Shown here piece after piece: positions 22,111-32,382 of a DNA stretch of 64,000 nucleotides; position 1 is the stretch's first letter, and each line of letters starts with the position of its first letter. A model generated the notes under the pieces. That model saw nothing but the letters and a program-made list of their open reading frames with translations, did no database searches and was not told the origin of the DNA. The DNA is from Sweltsa coloradensis (Eukaryota > Arthropoda > Insecta > Plecoptera > Chloroperlidae): positions 124,001 through 188,000 of the forward strand of contig JAMZAV010003177.1 of the NCBI GenBank assembly GCA_024449915.1. Direction: 5' to 3'. Position numbers and translations under genes: made by a program.

Positions 22111-22592
22111 ATCCCCCCAAAATACAAACATTTGTAAAAAAGACGGCAGCCAAGCTCTCCTTCAAAAGTCTTCGGCTGTGAATGCTGTGAGATATAGAAG
22201 TTGAGCCAAGCTTTTTATTCTTTCTCCCTAGTTTCGCTTTGAAAATATGTAAGATCATTTCGCCTGTTGACGAGCGCCAAGCCAACGATTTTTGTGGTAA
22301 AAAAGTAAAATTTTTAAACTCGAAATCATGAAAAATGACTTGGCCATTGAATTTGGTTCATGGCCAGAATTTTTTTATGATTTCGAGTTTAAAAATTTTA
22401 CTTTTTTACCACAAAAATCGTTGGGTTGGCGCTCGTCAACAGGCGAAATGATCTTACATATTTTCAAAGCGAAACTAGGGAGAAAGAATAAAAAGCTTGG
22501 CTCAACTTCTATATCTCACAGCATTCACAGCCGAAGAAACTTTTGAAGGAGAGCTGGCGCCGTCTTTTTACAAATGTTTGTATTTGGGGGGA
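22111..22592. repeat. 480-bp palindrome, second copy
   Basis: Arms 22111-22347 and 22360-22592, with the same 12-nt loop TGAATTTGGTTC. The outer ends read ATCCCCCC and GGGGGGA(T), differing from copy 1 (ATCCAACC) but changed in both arms together. That implies arm-to-arm conversion or fold-back copying. Confidence 0.85.
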
Positions 22593-22639
22593 TTTGATTA
22601 CTTCTAGGTGGCAGTACATAGTGGCTAGCAACTCGTGCG

Positions 22640-23316
22640 ACTTTTCGTTGCCATCGTAACGTTACTCTTGTTAAAAAGTAATTTTCATCTACCTTCTTAT
22701 CGGATCAAAATAAAATTAAACAATTCGTGACCGAACAAGCATTCTAAATGATTTGGCCACCTCAGATTTTGTCGCCGTTTAGTTTATAAAAATAACTTCG
22801 ATTTACTTTAATGTAACTTTATAACTTTTTGAACGATTTTGCCACAAAACTAATGGCATTCAATCCAGATCGAAGCTTGAGGTTGGTCCAAATTTCAACT
22901 CGATCCGTGCCACCGTTCGAACGTTATGGCGAGACATACAAACTCGTTGCCATGGTAACGTTACTTTTGTTAAAATGTAATTTCCATCTACACTACTTAT
23001 TGGATCAAAATAAAATTAACATATTCGAGACGGGACGGACATTCTAAATGATTGGCCACACTCAGATTTGTCGCCGTTTAGTTTAAAAAAAAAAACTGTC
23101 GATTAACTTTAATGTTACTTTTTAACTTTTTGAACGATTTTGTCACAAAACTTTTGGCATTCAATCCAGATCGAAGCTTGCGGATGGTCCAAATTTCAAC
23201 TCGATCCGAGCCTCCGTTTGAACGTTATGGCGAGACATACAAACAAAAAACAAAAACAAAACCAGTGACTATTTTTTCGGGCAGAGTCAAATGGAAACGC
23301 TCGCTTCGCTCGCTTA
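22640..23316 (+). repeat. Two ~340-bp tandem units of the family II element
   Basis: Same units as 12095-12790, each with TCGGATCAAAATAAAATTAA-type and TTTCAACTCGATCCG motifs. They end in CGCTCGCTTCGCTCGCTTA. Confidence 0.75.
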
Positions 23317-23395
23317 ATTATCGATGATGAGGATCAAGGAGGACAGAATTCCCGAGATACAATTTGAACAGGTTAGCAGACTGAGGTGAGAGGTA

Positions 23396-23494
23396 GAAGA
23401 AGAAGAAGAAGAAGAAGAAGAAGAAGAAGAAGAAGAAGAAGAAGAAGAAGAAGAAGAAGAAGAAGAAGAAGAAGAAGAAAAGAAGAAGAAGAAA
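23396..23494. repeat. (AGA)n microsatellite, block B
   Basis: About 30 units; equivalent to 5414-5497 and to about 59940-60068. Confidence 0.95.
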
Positions 23495-24775
23495 AGTGCT
23501 TAAGAGTTTGGTGGGATCCTCCCACCTTATGACTTTTGGCCCTATTTCAACTTCACATATGTATAAATAACAAACTTTCAACCTCATTATCGATTTAATC
23601 GTGAATTAATTAACTAAAATTACAGGTAGTCAGCAAACATCCATTGTATTTACCCATGAGAAGCAGTTGGCCTTCAGCCTGGGTTTTTATTCTTTCTAGT
23701 GTTGTTAACCTATGTAAGGCAATTTCATCATTTTTTATTGTCAAATTATGTCACTCAGGTAGATGGTACAGACTTGAGAGTTGGACCAGTGAATGCATCA
23801 TGAAATATATACTTTATTTGGATAACTCATCACAAACCAGGGGCCCATTTATAATGAAGTAATAAAGAGATATTGATGATATATTTTATTGAAATAATGA
23901 TAAATTCAACAGGCTGGGCGTGGATCTATTTATATCTTTAAGCAATGATATGGATTGGTCAGTTCGCTAGACATCAGGAGGGGGTGAACACCTGTATTCA
24001 CGTAAATGAACTCGAGGAATAACCCGTATCTATGTGATAGACCTCAATGATCTAAATTCCTTTGTCTGGAATGAGTATTTCCGGGTTATTGGGGACCCGT
24101 GTTTGGACCCAAAATACATCGATCAGAGGTTATACAGAGGAGTAGTATACAGACGCCAAGTCAGTTGACGGCGTGGTGAGGACAGGACCAGTCTAACTTG
24201 TTGACGGTGGGTCCCACGAGGAAACAGTTTGCCAAGCCTTTCAACCTTGTTTTTATGGGGTACTGTACGTTTTAAGAATGCCCAAACCAAATGTGGAAGG
24301 GTAGATGAGCTTGGCCCTATTTTAGATCTCATTACTTTTGAGTGTGTAAGGGTTACAAGTATTTGTATACGATAGCCTAGTCAGATATGAATATGGTTTC
24401 GTATAGATTGTTGATGCTTAAGTTTGTTGGTCTTTCATTCTTTAAAATTGCATTATATATTTTCATCTTATCAAATGCAGAACGTCACTTATTACGATCA
24501 GTAATCTTCATATTAATTGGTTCTTCATTAGTGCATCATCTTTGACTTATTAAATTGTGGTTATTAAAATTAATTTAAATCTTTAACAATTTCGAATCTT
24601 TTTATGGATTTATTTTTAAGTATATACTTAATGCCCAACGTGAGAGAGCGGAGTCGAGAAGGGTGGATCCGCTACAACCTCCTACTTGACTTCACTGTTT
24701 ATGAAGCAATGGTCGGATGTTATTGTTATCGATACGGAACGAGAAAAACTGTCACGCAATTATAAAATTCAGATG
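23495..24775. other. Putative intron/intergenic region of the secreted-peptide locus
   Basis: Partly matched by 60070-60850. Copy 1 of the locus lacks about 1.2 kb of it. The mature-peptide exons of the gene at 24868 would be expected here or further left, but no convincing acceptor plus conserved cysteine-bearing frame was found. Confidence 0.4.
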
Positions 24776-24781
24776 GCTTAC

Positions 24782-24868
24782 CATATTAAATCCAAACTCT
24801 TGTGATTCGCAAACTAGCCAGGCAACAATCGTTAGCCCCACTAGAGCCTGGACGTGGACGAGCTTCAT
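24782..24868 (-). CDS. First exon of a secreted peptide gene, copy 2
   Basis: 29 codons from ATG (24868-24866) to the donor ATG|GTAAGC. The product begins MKLVHVQALVGLTIVAWLVC, a signal peptide, then ESQEFGFNM. It is paralogous to 5591-5671. The signal core and flanks are identical, with changes L to F and V to F and an in-frame 6-nt difference after the fourth codon. An in-frame indel and preserved splice site suggest that protein-level constraint acted on at least one copy. Later exons are not identified. Confidence 0.7.
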
Positions 24869-24907
24869 TATGCTTGGTTGACAGCCACTTGGCAGCGAAG
24901 AAGTTGA

Positions 24908-24941
24908 TACTGATGAGGCTTCGTCGTAGCAAGTATTTATA
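24908..24941 (-). promoter_or_regulatory. TATA box and initiator of the secreted peptide gene, copy 2
   Basis: TATAAATA starts at 24941 and initiator TCAGTA has its A at 24911, again exactly -30. The next ~60 nt upstream are conserved with copy 1 (GACCATGTGAATATAAATAC). Confidence 0.7.
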
Positions 24942-25009
24942 TTCACATGGTCAGGGCTACTCATTCTTTGTGCAGGAATATTCCCATTCAACAACATATA
25001 CTAATTAGC

Positions 25010-25700
25010 CGTATAACCTCGCGTGTGAATCCCTAACACCGGGTGTAAAACAGATGAACATCCGCTAAGCATTGAAATAAATCAATTGTTGGTGCTGATA
25101 AGAAAATGAAGCCTGCTTGAATGAATGAGTAGATGAACATCCGTTCTTCTCGGACATTAATCAATTGTTGTAACGATAATGAAGCCCGCTTGAATGAACG
25201 AATGCTATTAGGAGCAAGGTATTATTTTTGTATTGTTCAATTTATTCAAAACTTTGCAATTATTAACAGGATGTAACCTTAGACCACGGATGTAGCCATT
25301 CCAAGGTAAGAATGCAGATAACTTGACAATTGTTTTCCCAACATAACAAGCATTTTGTCTACTCTCGTCACGCTAGATCAGCGTGTGTGTAGCACACGGA
25401 GGATCTCTGTGATCTAGCACAGATAATATTTGCTTGTGTTGGTAGAAGATATTTCTTTTTCATACACAAAAGCGACATTCCTTTTACCGCGCATATATAC
25501 TACCCCCAACAATAGAAAGCATCTGCATTCTTTCGTTGGAGCTTGTATAACACACCCTACATAGCATACGGAGGCCTTTTAGAAAGGAACTTCACGTAGT
25601 ATATCTTACAGTGGGTGTGTCTGAATTAGATTCCAAGGCTAGGTCCAGCTCCAGGTCTAGGTCCAAATACAAGTCTACGATAAACTTCGTACTCGTTTAG
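25010..25700. other. Block B flank, partly matching 5800-7040
   Basis: Shows two near-tandem GATGAACATCCG segments (25051 and 25132). This is the unoccupied counterpart of the Helitron2-like insertion at 6057. No gene seen. Confidence 0.5.
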
Positions 25701-25795
25701 GTCCTAACCACAACACTGGAATGTCTCGAAATCTTCACATCAGCCGGAAGAGAGTTTCATAACATGCAGAACGATAGTAGGCCTAACGTAGTATT

Positions 25796-26146
25796 ATGCT
25801 CAGGGTGCAATGCATGCCCAGTTCCATGGGGAGAACCAGACCACTCGTCGGCACGGCTGAAGATGCTCGAGTTTCCAGATGGAAGGTAGAACTGCTGGAA
25901 CCTATCAAGGAGCCAAAGGAAGAACTGGCGCCAGGGCAAGATCTTCTATACGCCATTTGGAAATCACACAACCGTCCTAGGACAGGCGTCTCCAGATGCA
26001 AAACCAACCTGGGGAAGTGGGGCTTTTTTCCAGTGGGGGAGGATGCCCACTGCAAATGTGGGGACCCTCTCACCTTCTGGTCTGTCCAGCAATGGGGAAT
26101 TTCTGTTACCAAGACGATTGAGTACTGGCAAATGAGGGGGCCATAG
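25796..26146 (+). pseudogene. 3' stub of a LINE reverse-transcriptase ORF, copy 2
   Basis: The open frame contains NRPRTGVSRCKTNLGKWGFF, then EDAHCKCG and TKTIEYWQM before the stop. R-T-G-x-x-R-x-K-x-N-L-x-K-W-G plus C-x-C-G and a terminal E-Y-W is the usual end of an arthropod-type LINE pol. The section between the cysteine knuckle and the end is frameshifted (normally H-L-L-x-C-P). Only the last ~110 codons survive. Confidence 0.65.
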
Positions 26147-26257
26147 AACCGCTGTTTTGGGTGGACGTATTTGATCCGGACATGGAAATTCATTTCAGGT
26201 GTTTAACTGGGTATGTTGGAATTAGGAGAATTGTGAAGGGATGTCCGAGGGCTGTTT

Positions 26258-26400
26258 ATGAGAACTCAATCCCTTGTATTCGCATTAACGACTGAGGAAA
26301 ACCACGGAAAAACCCTTTATGCAGGATTACCGGTTTCGACAAGATTTGAACCCATGACCTGCCGAATCAGAGTCGTGAGCAAGAGCCAACACTGTCGGTA
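26258..26400 (-). repeat. tRNA-derived SINE, copy 3
   Basis: Same as 11450-11586. B box region GGGTTCAAAT on the minus strand near 26353-26344. Confidence 0.6.
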
Positions 26401-26644
26401 CAGAACGATAGTTCGTGCACGAGGAGGGACGATCATAGTTCCTGGGTTATGTCTACGAAGTGTATTGTCTCGTCTAGCCTTGTGTCTAGTGTCTGTATTA
26501 CAAAATATGGGGTCTATTCCAAACAAAACTCTTATTGACAGATTTTTTTTTAAAAACTCAGAATAAAATGTATTGTTTTTGGGGTATTTTTTGGGCCAAT
26601 ATATAATAAAAAACTTTACTGCTTCGAAATTTAAATATAAGATA

Positions 26645-27194
26645 AAAATATACTATACTAATTCTTATTTTTTAGAATTAGAATGCCATGATTCAGAGAA
26701 CATAGGACATGCTTTTAAATATTAATATGTTCAATAACGACTTACCTATTGAGTTTGACAAATGAACGGAAGCGGGAATGAGGGGCCCCGGTCACACTTA
26801 ATAACAAATTATTTTAAAAGTAATGATTTCTATTTTTTTTTATTTTTAATTGCCAACACTAAAAAAGGGTGCATGTTTTTATTTTCGTGCCATGTGTGTA
26901 ATATTTTAGATACTTCAAATATAGGGTGAAAAGAAAAAGTGATCTAGTCCACTATTTGTGAAAATCCGCTTTTCATATGGACTTTTTTACAAAAAAAAAA
27001 CATCTTTTGGTTGTACCTACTGTCAACCTATATTCTATTTAAAGTATCCAATAATCCAGTTATAATCCAGTTTATTTTTAGAGTAAGTCCACATCTCAAG
27101 ATTATATTCCAGGTTTAACCGTTTAAGTGTGTAAACAATCATTTCAAAAGTAAAAAAAACTCTTAAGGGGAAAGAAGTTCATAATAATTAATAA
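26645..27194. other. Non-coding block B sequence
   Basis: Matches 12814-13359. Its left edge is the empty site for the family II element at 11831. Confidence 0.6.
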
Positions 27195-28005
27195 CTAGGG
27201 AAACGCTAAAGTCGTTGTTAGCCGAGTGAGTGAGCCATATGTGTTGAGTCCCCGGTAACATTCCTTTTCTTCCCCCTACCTTAGGCCTCCCTTGCATTTC
27301 ATAGGCTACAGTGGAGCATTATGGCCTAAACTATGACCTAAACTTAAATCCCCTATTATTTATACGAATATTATAACCAAACTTAAATGCAATGTTCCCG
27401 CGTACTCAACACATGACTCTCTCACTCGTCTTACAACGACTTTGGCGTTCCCTAGTCGAGTTGGCTAAAGCGCCCTTATAGCCGAAATGTGGGAGACGGG
27501 GTTCAATGGTCGGGAAAGATTTTGTAATTTCTGATTCCATCATCTGTGAAAATTTACTATGGAAAACATAGCCAGTACGAAAAACGTGGAAAATATTGCA
27601 AGGTTTGCTCAATCTACGAGCGGAATTTGGGGTACCTTGACTTTCCAACATTCGATTAACCCTTTGGGGACACGGCATTTCACAGCCAGGTAAATATTAA
27701 ATAACAAACAAAAAATTTTATTTCAAAATGAAAATCATTGTCGTTAAAATAATTCCTATACATTTCAACGTATTTTCAGGTTTTTATTTCTTTCAGGTTT
27801 AAATCGCAACGGATTGTGCTCATTTTATTAGCAGTTCTCAGTTACCTGGTCACGGATGTCTGTTAAAATTTCGGCTCAATCTATTTTGCCATTTGGCCGT
27901 ATGGGATTGAACAGACAGACATTTTAACATACAGAAAATAATCACGAAACCCAAAGGCCAGATCGAGTAGCGTTGTAGACTACGTTCGCTGCGCTCATCG
28001 TCTAA
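27195..28005 (-). mobile_element. Helitron2-like family III element, block B
   Basis: Same insertion point and same composite structure as 13360-14153, including the opposing 3' end at 27452-27455 and the tRNA-like head. The 5' terminus has lost two bases of the CTCACTCGTC motif. Shared by descent with block A. Confidence 0.7.
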
Positions 28006-28664
28006 TAATATAATAAGTGAATAAGTCACCATTCTTTATGAAAACTAATCAAGGAAAATCAATCGCAATTAATTAAGAATGTGATTATTTTTTTCATACT
28101 AATGATTTTGATTTTGCAACGTGCAAACATAAAATTAACGCTATTTTTTTTAAATGTCTATTAAAAAAACAATCTTTCCAGATTCACAGAGAGCGCTTAA
28201 CTTTAAAATTGCAGCTCAAACTACATTTTTTGGACTGTAGAGGGACAGACATGTTTATTATTGCTATATTTACTCATTCAAAAATTCTCATCCATTTAAG
28301 TCGCATTCTATTTTTTAATTTTACATAATTGTGTAAAAACTTATTAGGGAAAGGGATCTATCAAAGCTTTTCTCCATTTTCATTTTGTAAAAAAGAAAAA
28401 AATATATACTCAATTTTCCAGAAATTAGGTACTGGCAAAATGGTCAAAAACACCCAAATAACTACACATTTCCTGATTTGATAAATATTGAAAATCTTGA
28501 TAGGAGCGTACAAAGTCCTCCATTATCAAATACGCCAAGTTGTATAACGAAGTAAAAATTTATATATGCAGGTCAAGGAACGCGCAAAACAACAATTAAC
28601 GCCTGCTTCAGGTTAAAAACTTTTTTTTTAACCGTACGCAAGTATCCCTGTTTGGGTTAAAAGG
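28006..28664. other. Non-coding block B sequence
   Basis: Counterpart of 14154-14819. No gene seen. Confidence 0.5.
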
Positions 28665-28795
28665 CAGCTAGCACAGTGAGCAACCAAAGACCTCATTGTC
28701 AGCAAGTACTCCAAAATGCCCTTGTAGGAGCCATACTCCAGCATTGGAGCGGGCAGCTTGATGAGGACCTCCCAGCCCTCGTGAGAGTAGTTACC
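28665..28795 (-). CDS. Unidentified candidate exon, best copy
   Basis: After a TTTTTGTCCAG acceptor the minus strand reads GNYSHEGWEVLIKLPAPMLE, then YGSYKG. An alternative frame further on reads VLADNEVFGCLTVLAAV-like residues in block A, suggesting a frameshift near the YKG segment. Copies at 14820-14948, 50306-50444 and 50477-50595 keep the acceptor and most of this protein sequence while non-coding flanks diverge more. I do not recognise the family. No donor is clear. The four copies may be exons of a duplicated gene or pseudo-exons. Confidence 0.45.
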
Positions 28796-29229
28796 CTGGA
28801 CAAAAACAAAAAACATTATGTGAGAGTAGACAGACCGAAAAAACGCCAGACCACATGTATAACAATTGGTTCAAATGTTCGTATTTTATTTTTTTAAATT
28901 TAAAGAAAATTATTGAAACGAGGACGTTTGGAGAAAGCATTTTCCAGCCGCGTTGATAGATGGTGACTTTTTCTGTCCTTTAATATGGTTTTATTTTGTG
29001 TCCTTTTTCCGTTCATTTTCAACAATACTGGGCATGTCCATGGGCTCGGTTCGATCCCATGTTCATGTTAATATCGAGTACTTTAGTTCATTAACCGAAA
29101 TTGGTTATTGCTGGACGATTGTAACTTTGATATTCGGATTCAATGTTTATAATACTAATTGAGACATTTTTCTTTAAGCATAGTGGATTATGATTACATT
29201 GTTAGAATGTACTGCATTGACAATTATAG

Positions 29230-29304
29230 GCAATGGTAGCTCAATTGGGAGAGCTTTATGGCGCGTTAAGCCAGAGGTTCTGGGTTCGATCCCCAGTCGG
29301 GGCA
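29230..29304 (+). pseudogene. tRNA-like sequence (Asn-like GTT loop)
   Basis: The D arm (GCTC...GAGC) and T arm (CTGGG-TTCGATC-CCCAG) are perfect. The anticodon arm has four pairs (TGGC/GCCA) with loop GCGTTAA. The acceptor stem has two mismatches and two wobbles. U33 is changed to C. It is therefore a tRNA pseudogene or SINE head rather than a working tRNA. Confidence 0.55.
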
Positions 29305-29382
29305 TACTTTAATTACAACTGCTATCATTAATAATAATGTCCTCAAAGCGGGCTTATGCTTAAAAAAACCCTATAGGCCAAT

Positions 29383-29463
<81 letters not shown>
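29383..29463. repeat. (ATT)n microsatellite
   Basis: About 27 units; the poly-Asn ORF across it is an artefact. Confidence 0.95.
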
Positions 29464-29464
<1 letters not shown>

Positions 29465-29487
29465 GTTTTATTATTATTGTTATTATA

Positions 29488-29750
29488 ATGATGAACACAA
29501 AATTAAAATTGACCATACCATATATACAAGAGCGCAAGCCGCAAATGACTACAGAGTTCCTTTGACAGCAAACAAATATGGTGAGCGATCTCTGCAGGTT
29601 AGTGTGCCGCAGAGTTTTAATCTCTTGCCGCCGGAATTAAAAGAATTGGATAGGTTGAGTCGAGTCAGAAAAGAGTTAAAGAGTTTCTTTTGTCCAATTA
29701 ATGTAGAATTTGTTGAATTATTTTCCTTTTCCTTTTTTTCCAGAGCTCTT
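29488..29750 (+). pseudogene. 3' stub of a second LINE family, copy 2
   Basis: Frame with IYTRAQAANDYRVPLTANKY, QSFNLLPPELKEL and RKELKSFF, a CR1/L2-like LINE C-terminus. Better preserved than 15590-15786. 3' UTR to about 30020. Confidence 0.65.
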
Positions 29751-30012
29751 TTTGTATGAGTAACTGTTCATTTTATTTTTGTGTATTGTTATTCAAATTT
29801 GAATTGTTTAATAAGTCTTTATAATTTGTATTGTTAAACATTAGCTAGGAATTTGCCATGGAATCTGCTTACCGTATCTAGCATGTAATTTTAGTATGTA
29901 ATAATTATTGTCATAAGAATATAACCCACAGACAAGCTTATCAAAGCTTTGTGGGCAATCGAATAAAATTGTTATTATTTATACTGTAAAGAAAACTTTA
30001 TTGCTAATAAAA

Positions 30013-30027
<15 letters not shown>

Positions 30028-30066
<39 letters not shown>
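30028..30066. repeat. (ATT)n microsatellite abutting the Penelope-like element
   Basis: Runs directly into the terminal repeat of the element at 30062. Confidence 0.9.
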
Positions 30067-30120
30067 GAGAAATCAAATATTTTACGAGTCATTTCGCTGT
30101 GTTCGTTTTTTATTAAATTA

Positions 30121-30160
30121 CCTGACGTTTCGATACGTCTGTGCGTATCATCATCTGAGG
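30121..30160 (-). ncRNA. Hammerhead-ribozyme-like motif, probably decayed
   Basis: The minus strand has CCTCAGATGA, a GATACG-CACAGA-CGTATC hairpin and GAAACGTCAGG. This follows the order stem I - CUGANGA core - stem II - GAAA - GUC - stem I known from Penelope-element hammerheads. The first core is imperfect (CTCAGATGA), so cleavage is doubtful. Confidence 0.45.
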
Positions 30161-30759
30161 CAACACTGAAAAACTTTACATTTGAGATTGTTTTTGTTGA
30201 ATTCTTTTGCTTCTTCTTTGGCTCTGATTGTCATTGTCCAAAGAACTAGAAACATCTTGACTTCCTTGATGCTGTTGCTGCTGCTGCTGCTGCTGCTGCT
30301 GTTGTTGTTGTGGCAGTGGTGGTGGTGGTGGTTGTTGTTGTTGTTGTTGTTGTTGTTGTGTCGTCTTGAGAGTAGTTTCCCTATCATCGGACTCCATGTT
30401 TTGCTTAATTTAAAACCACCAATATCCCCATTAAAATTATTAGGGTGCTTGGCAATTTCAATCGATTCTCTTATCAGTCGAGGAAAAAGGTTTTCTTCTG
30501 TACATAGAATTTTGGTATCTTCAAAAAGGATTTTGTGCGTGGGATCATTAGCATTTTCCACCACGTGTTTTGCTACTGCCGAAAGGTCCTCTCTGTAGTG
30601 GTTGCAGTGCGCTCTATGTTCTTTAATTCTAGTCCTAATTGTACGACAGGTTTGTCCAATGTAGACCGAACCACATTTACAAGGGATTTCATAAACACCA
30701 CTAGATTGAAAAGGAATTTTATCTTTAACTGGCAACATACAATTTTGAATTTCTTCCAC
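30151..30759 (-). CDS. GIY-YIG endonuclease part of the Penelope-like element
   Basis: Reads SGVYEIPCKCGSVYIGQTCR followed by TIRTRIKEHR and an E-N-L-F-P-R-L-I-R-E-x-I-E-I helix: the GVY...YIGQT pair, conserved Arg and catalytic Glu region of GIY-YIG nucleases, with the C-x-C seen in Penelope proteins. It normally continues the RT in one polyprotein; here it is offset by one base near 30760-30763. After SKTWSPMIGKLL the reading enters CAA/CAC/AGC repeats (30270-30358). These are Asn/His/Ser tracts in this frame and Gln/Pro tracts in the next, where the frame ends in QRRSKRIQQKQSQM. The nuclease would nick the target DNA for integration. Confidence 0.85.
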   Translation of the reverse strand: MEEIQNCMLPVKDKIPFQSSGVYEIPCKCGSVYIGQTCRTIRTRIKEHRAHCNHYREDLSAVAKHVVENANDPTHKILFEDTKILCTEENLFPRLIRESIEIAKHPNNFNGDIGGFKLSKTWSPMIGKLLSRRHNNNNNNNNNHHHHHCHNNNSSSSSSSSNSIKEVKMFLVLWTMTIRAKEEAKEFNKNNLKCKVFQCCLR

Positions 30760-32295
30760 GGTTTGAATATTGTTTGAATTTGTTGTTTCTGGAGGAGTCT
30801 ACCAATTCTATCAGTTGTGAACTTTACGTAAGGTAATATGGCTTTCTTCTTTTTCTCTGTTCTATCTTCAAACTGTAGGCCTACATCCTGTAGTTTTGGT
30901 TTTCTATTAAATGCTCGCATAATCATTGTGTTATTATAGCGATTGTTTAGTAACGCTTGTTTCAGAACGCATTTTTCCGATTCCAGACTGGTACTGTCTG
31001 ATAAACGTTTGGCTCTGGTAACTAGAGTATTTAATACTGAGTGCTTCTGTGGAGGATGATGATGCGACGTCTCATGAATGTACAAATTTGTATGAGTTGG
31101 TTTACGGTAAACTGAGTGACCCACAGGATCACCACGAGTCACAAGAACGTCCAAAAATGCCAATCGACCTTCCTTTTCAATTTCAATAGTAAACTGTATA
31201 CTTGGATGTAAGCCATTTAGATCAATTAAAAAATCCTCTAAAGCTTCTCTGCCATGAGACCACACTGCGAATATATCGTCCACATATCTCAACCACACTC
31301 TTGGTTTGAGAGTTGCTGCACTCAATGCCTTTGTTTCAAAATCATCTAAGAACAGATTCGCTACTGCTGGTGATAAGGGGCTACCCATTGGCATGCCCGA
31401 TGTTTGTTGGTACAAATCACCATCAAAAGCAAAAAATGTAACCGAGAAGCAATGCTCGATCAGCTCAGTAATGTGATTGCTAAGAGGTAATTTTTCTCTT
31501 AAAACTTCCATTGCATCTGGAACTGGGACATTAGTGAAAAGTGAAACCACATCAAAACTCACCAAAAGATCTTGTTCGTCTAACGCCAAGGTTTTAAGAA
31601 GTTCTACGAAATGTGCTAAATCTTTTACATATGATTTCATCTCAGGCACCAGCGGTTGAATTTGTTTAGACAAGAATCGAGCTAACTCATGGGTTGGAGA
31701 TCCCATTGCATTCACAATTGGTCTCAAAGGAATATTCTGTTTATGTATTTTAGGAAGTCCATAAATACGCGGAATTTTTGGATCATGTTGAGTAATCATC
31801 TTCTTAATGACCGGATCCAAGGGAGAACTTTTAATAAGTCTAGTTGTCAATAGAGTTATTCTGCTCAGAGGGCTACGTGTAAGTTTCTCATACACACTCT
31901 CCTGCAACACACAATTCATTTTCTGTTTATAATCTAGTAAATCCATGACCACAACTGCATTACCTTTATCCGCTCTCATAACACGTATGTTGTCATTAGC
32001 CCGAAGTTTTTTGAGTGCCACGTGTTCACTACGAGTAAGATTATCCGCAGGAGGTTTTGATGACTTCAGGATTCGAACTGTTTCTTGTCGAATCTCTTCT
32101 GCTTGTTCATCTGGGATGTTAACTATAGCCGCCTCCACACCACTAATGATTTCTTCTACTGGAATATATTGCGGAGTTATAGCAAAATTTAATCCTTTAG
32201 ATAAAAGCGATAATGTAGACTCATCAAGAACTTCTTGTCGACAGGTTATGGTTATCACAGCGAAATGACTCGTAAAATATTTGATTTCTCTAATA
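30760..32295 (-). CDS. Penelope-type reverse transcriptase
   Basis: The RT motifs appear in order: MRADKGNAVVVMD, RIYGLPKIHK, PIVNAMGSPTHELARFL, VSFDVVSLFTNVP (first catalytic Asp), QTSGMPMGSPLSPAVANLF and LRYVDDIFAVW (catalytic YVDD), then EGRLAFLDVLVTR and YRKPTHTNLYIH. All are diagnostic of Penelope-like RTs, which are related to telomerase. The frame stays open for over 500 codons, so catalysis could be intact. The ORF can be extended to 32321, but its first residues come from flank and terminal repeat. A one-base frameshift separates it from the nuclease. Confidence 0.92.
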
Positions 32296-32382
32296 TTTCG
32301 GGCTGTGAAAGCATCAAGCAAGAAATTATTTTTTATTATTATTATTATTTTTATTATTATTATTATTATTTATTATTATTTA
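32296..32382. repeat. ATT/ATTT microsatellite
   Basis: Lies between the Penelope-like element and the next Helitron2-like 3' end; densest at 32331-32380. Confidence 0.85.

Larger units (their letters stand above)
20023..22592 (-). mobile_element. Helitron-type element (TC...CTAG), copy 2
   Basis: Ends are as in copy 1 (2289-4542): minus strand TCCCCCCAAATAC at 22592, hairpin plus CTAG at 20023. The 983-bp relative preserves the uninterrupted target (AGTATTTTGATTAC near 12080), so the insertion is exact, without target duplication. It differs from copy 1 by three instead of two tRNA-like units, a changed G-rich tract and a less perfect terminal hairpin. Confidence 0.7.
17836..23316 (-). mobile_element. 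Helitron2-like family II element with nested cargo, 5.5 kb
   Basis: Same two ends as the 983-bp element at 11831: minus strand TAAGCGAGCGAAGCGAGCG at 23316 and GCGTTTCCTAG at 17836, with the GCTCGCTTA partner inside. Block D lacks it: sequence like 17835 continues near 59815-59840 into sequence like 23318. Relative to the short element it carries two extra segments, 17889-19805 and 20023-22592. The family's ~340-bp tandem units are at 22640-23316. No Rep/helicase ORF. Confidence 0.75.
30062..32295 (-). mobile_element. Penelope-like retroelement with 40-bp inverted ends
   Basis: 30062-30101 and 32256-32295 are exact inverted copies (40 bp), both touching ATT microsatellites. Inside are a Penelope-type RT, a frameshift and a GIY-YIG nuclease, all on the minus strand. 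Penelope elements often have partly inverted terminal pseudo-LTR pieces and are often 5'-truncated. Here no upstream Met lies inside the element before the RT, so a 5'-truncated copy is likely. It is the best preserved element in the window. Confidence 0.9.

Noticed and set aside
29230..29304. Functional tRNA-Asn gene
   Set aside because: The acceptor stem is mispaired and position 33 is altered, despite perfect D and T arms.
29343..29537. Poly-Asn ORF (also at 32984-33277)
   Set aside because: Direct translation of ATT microsatellites.
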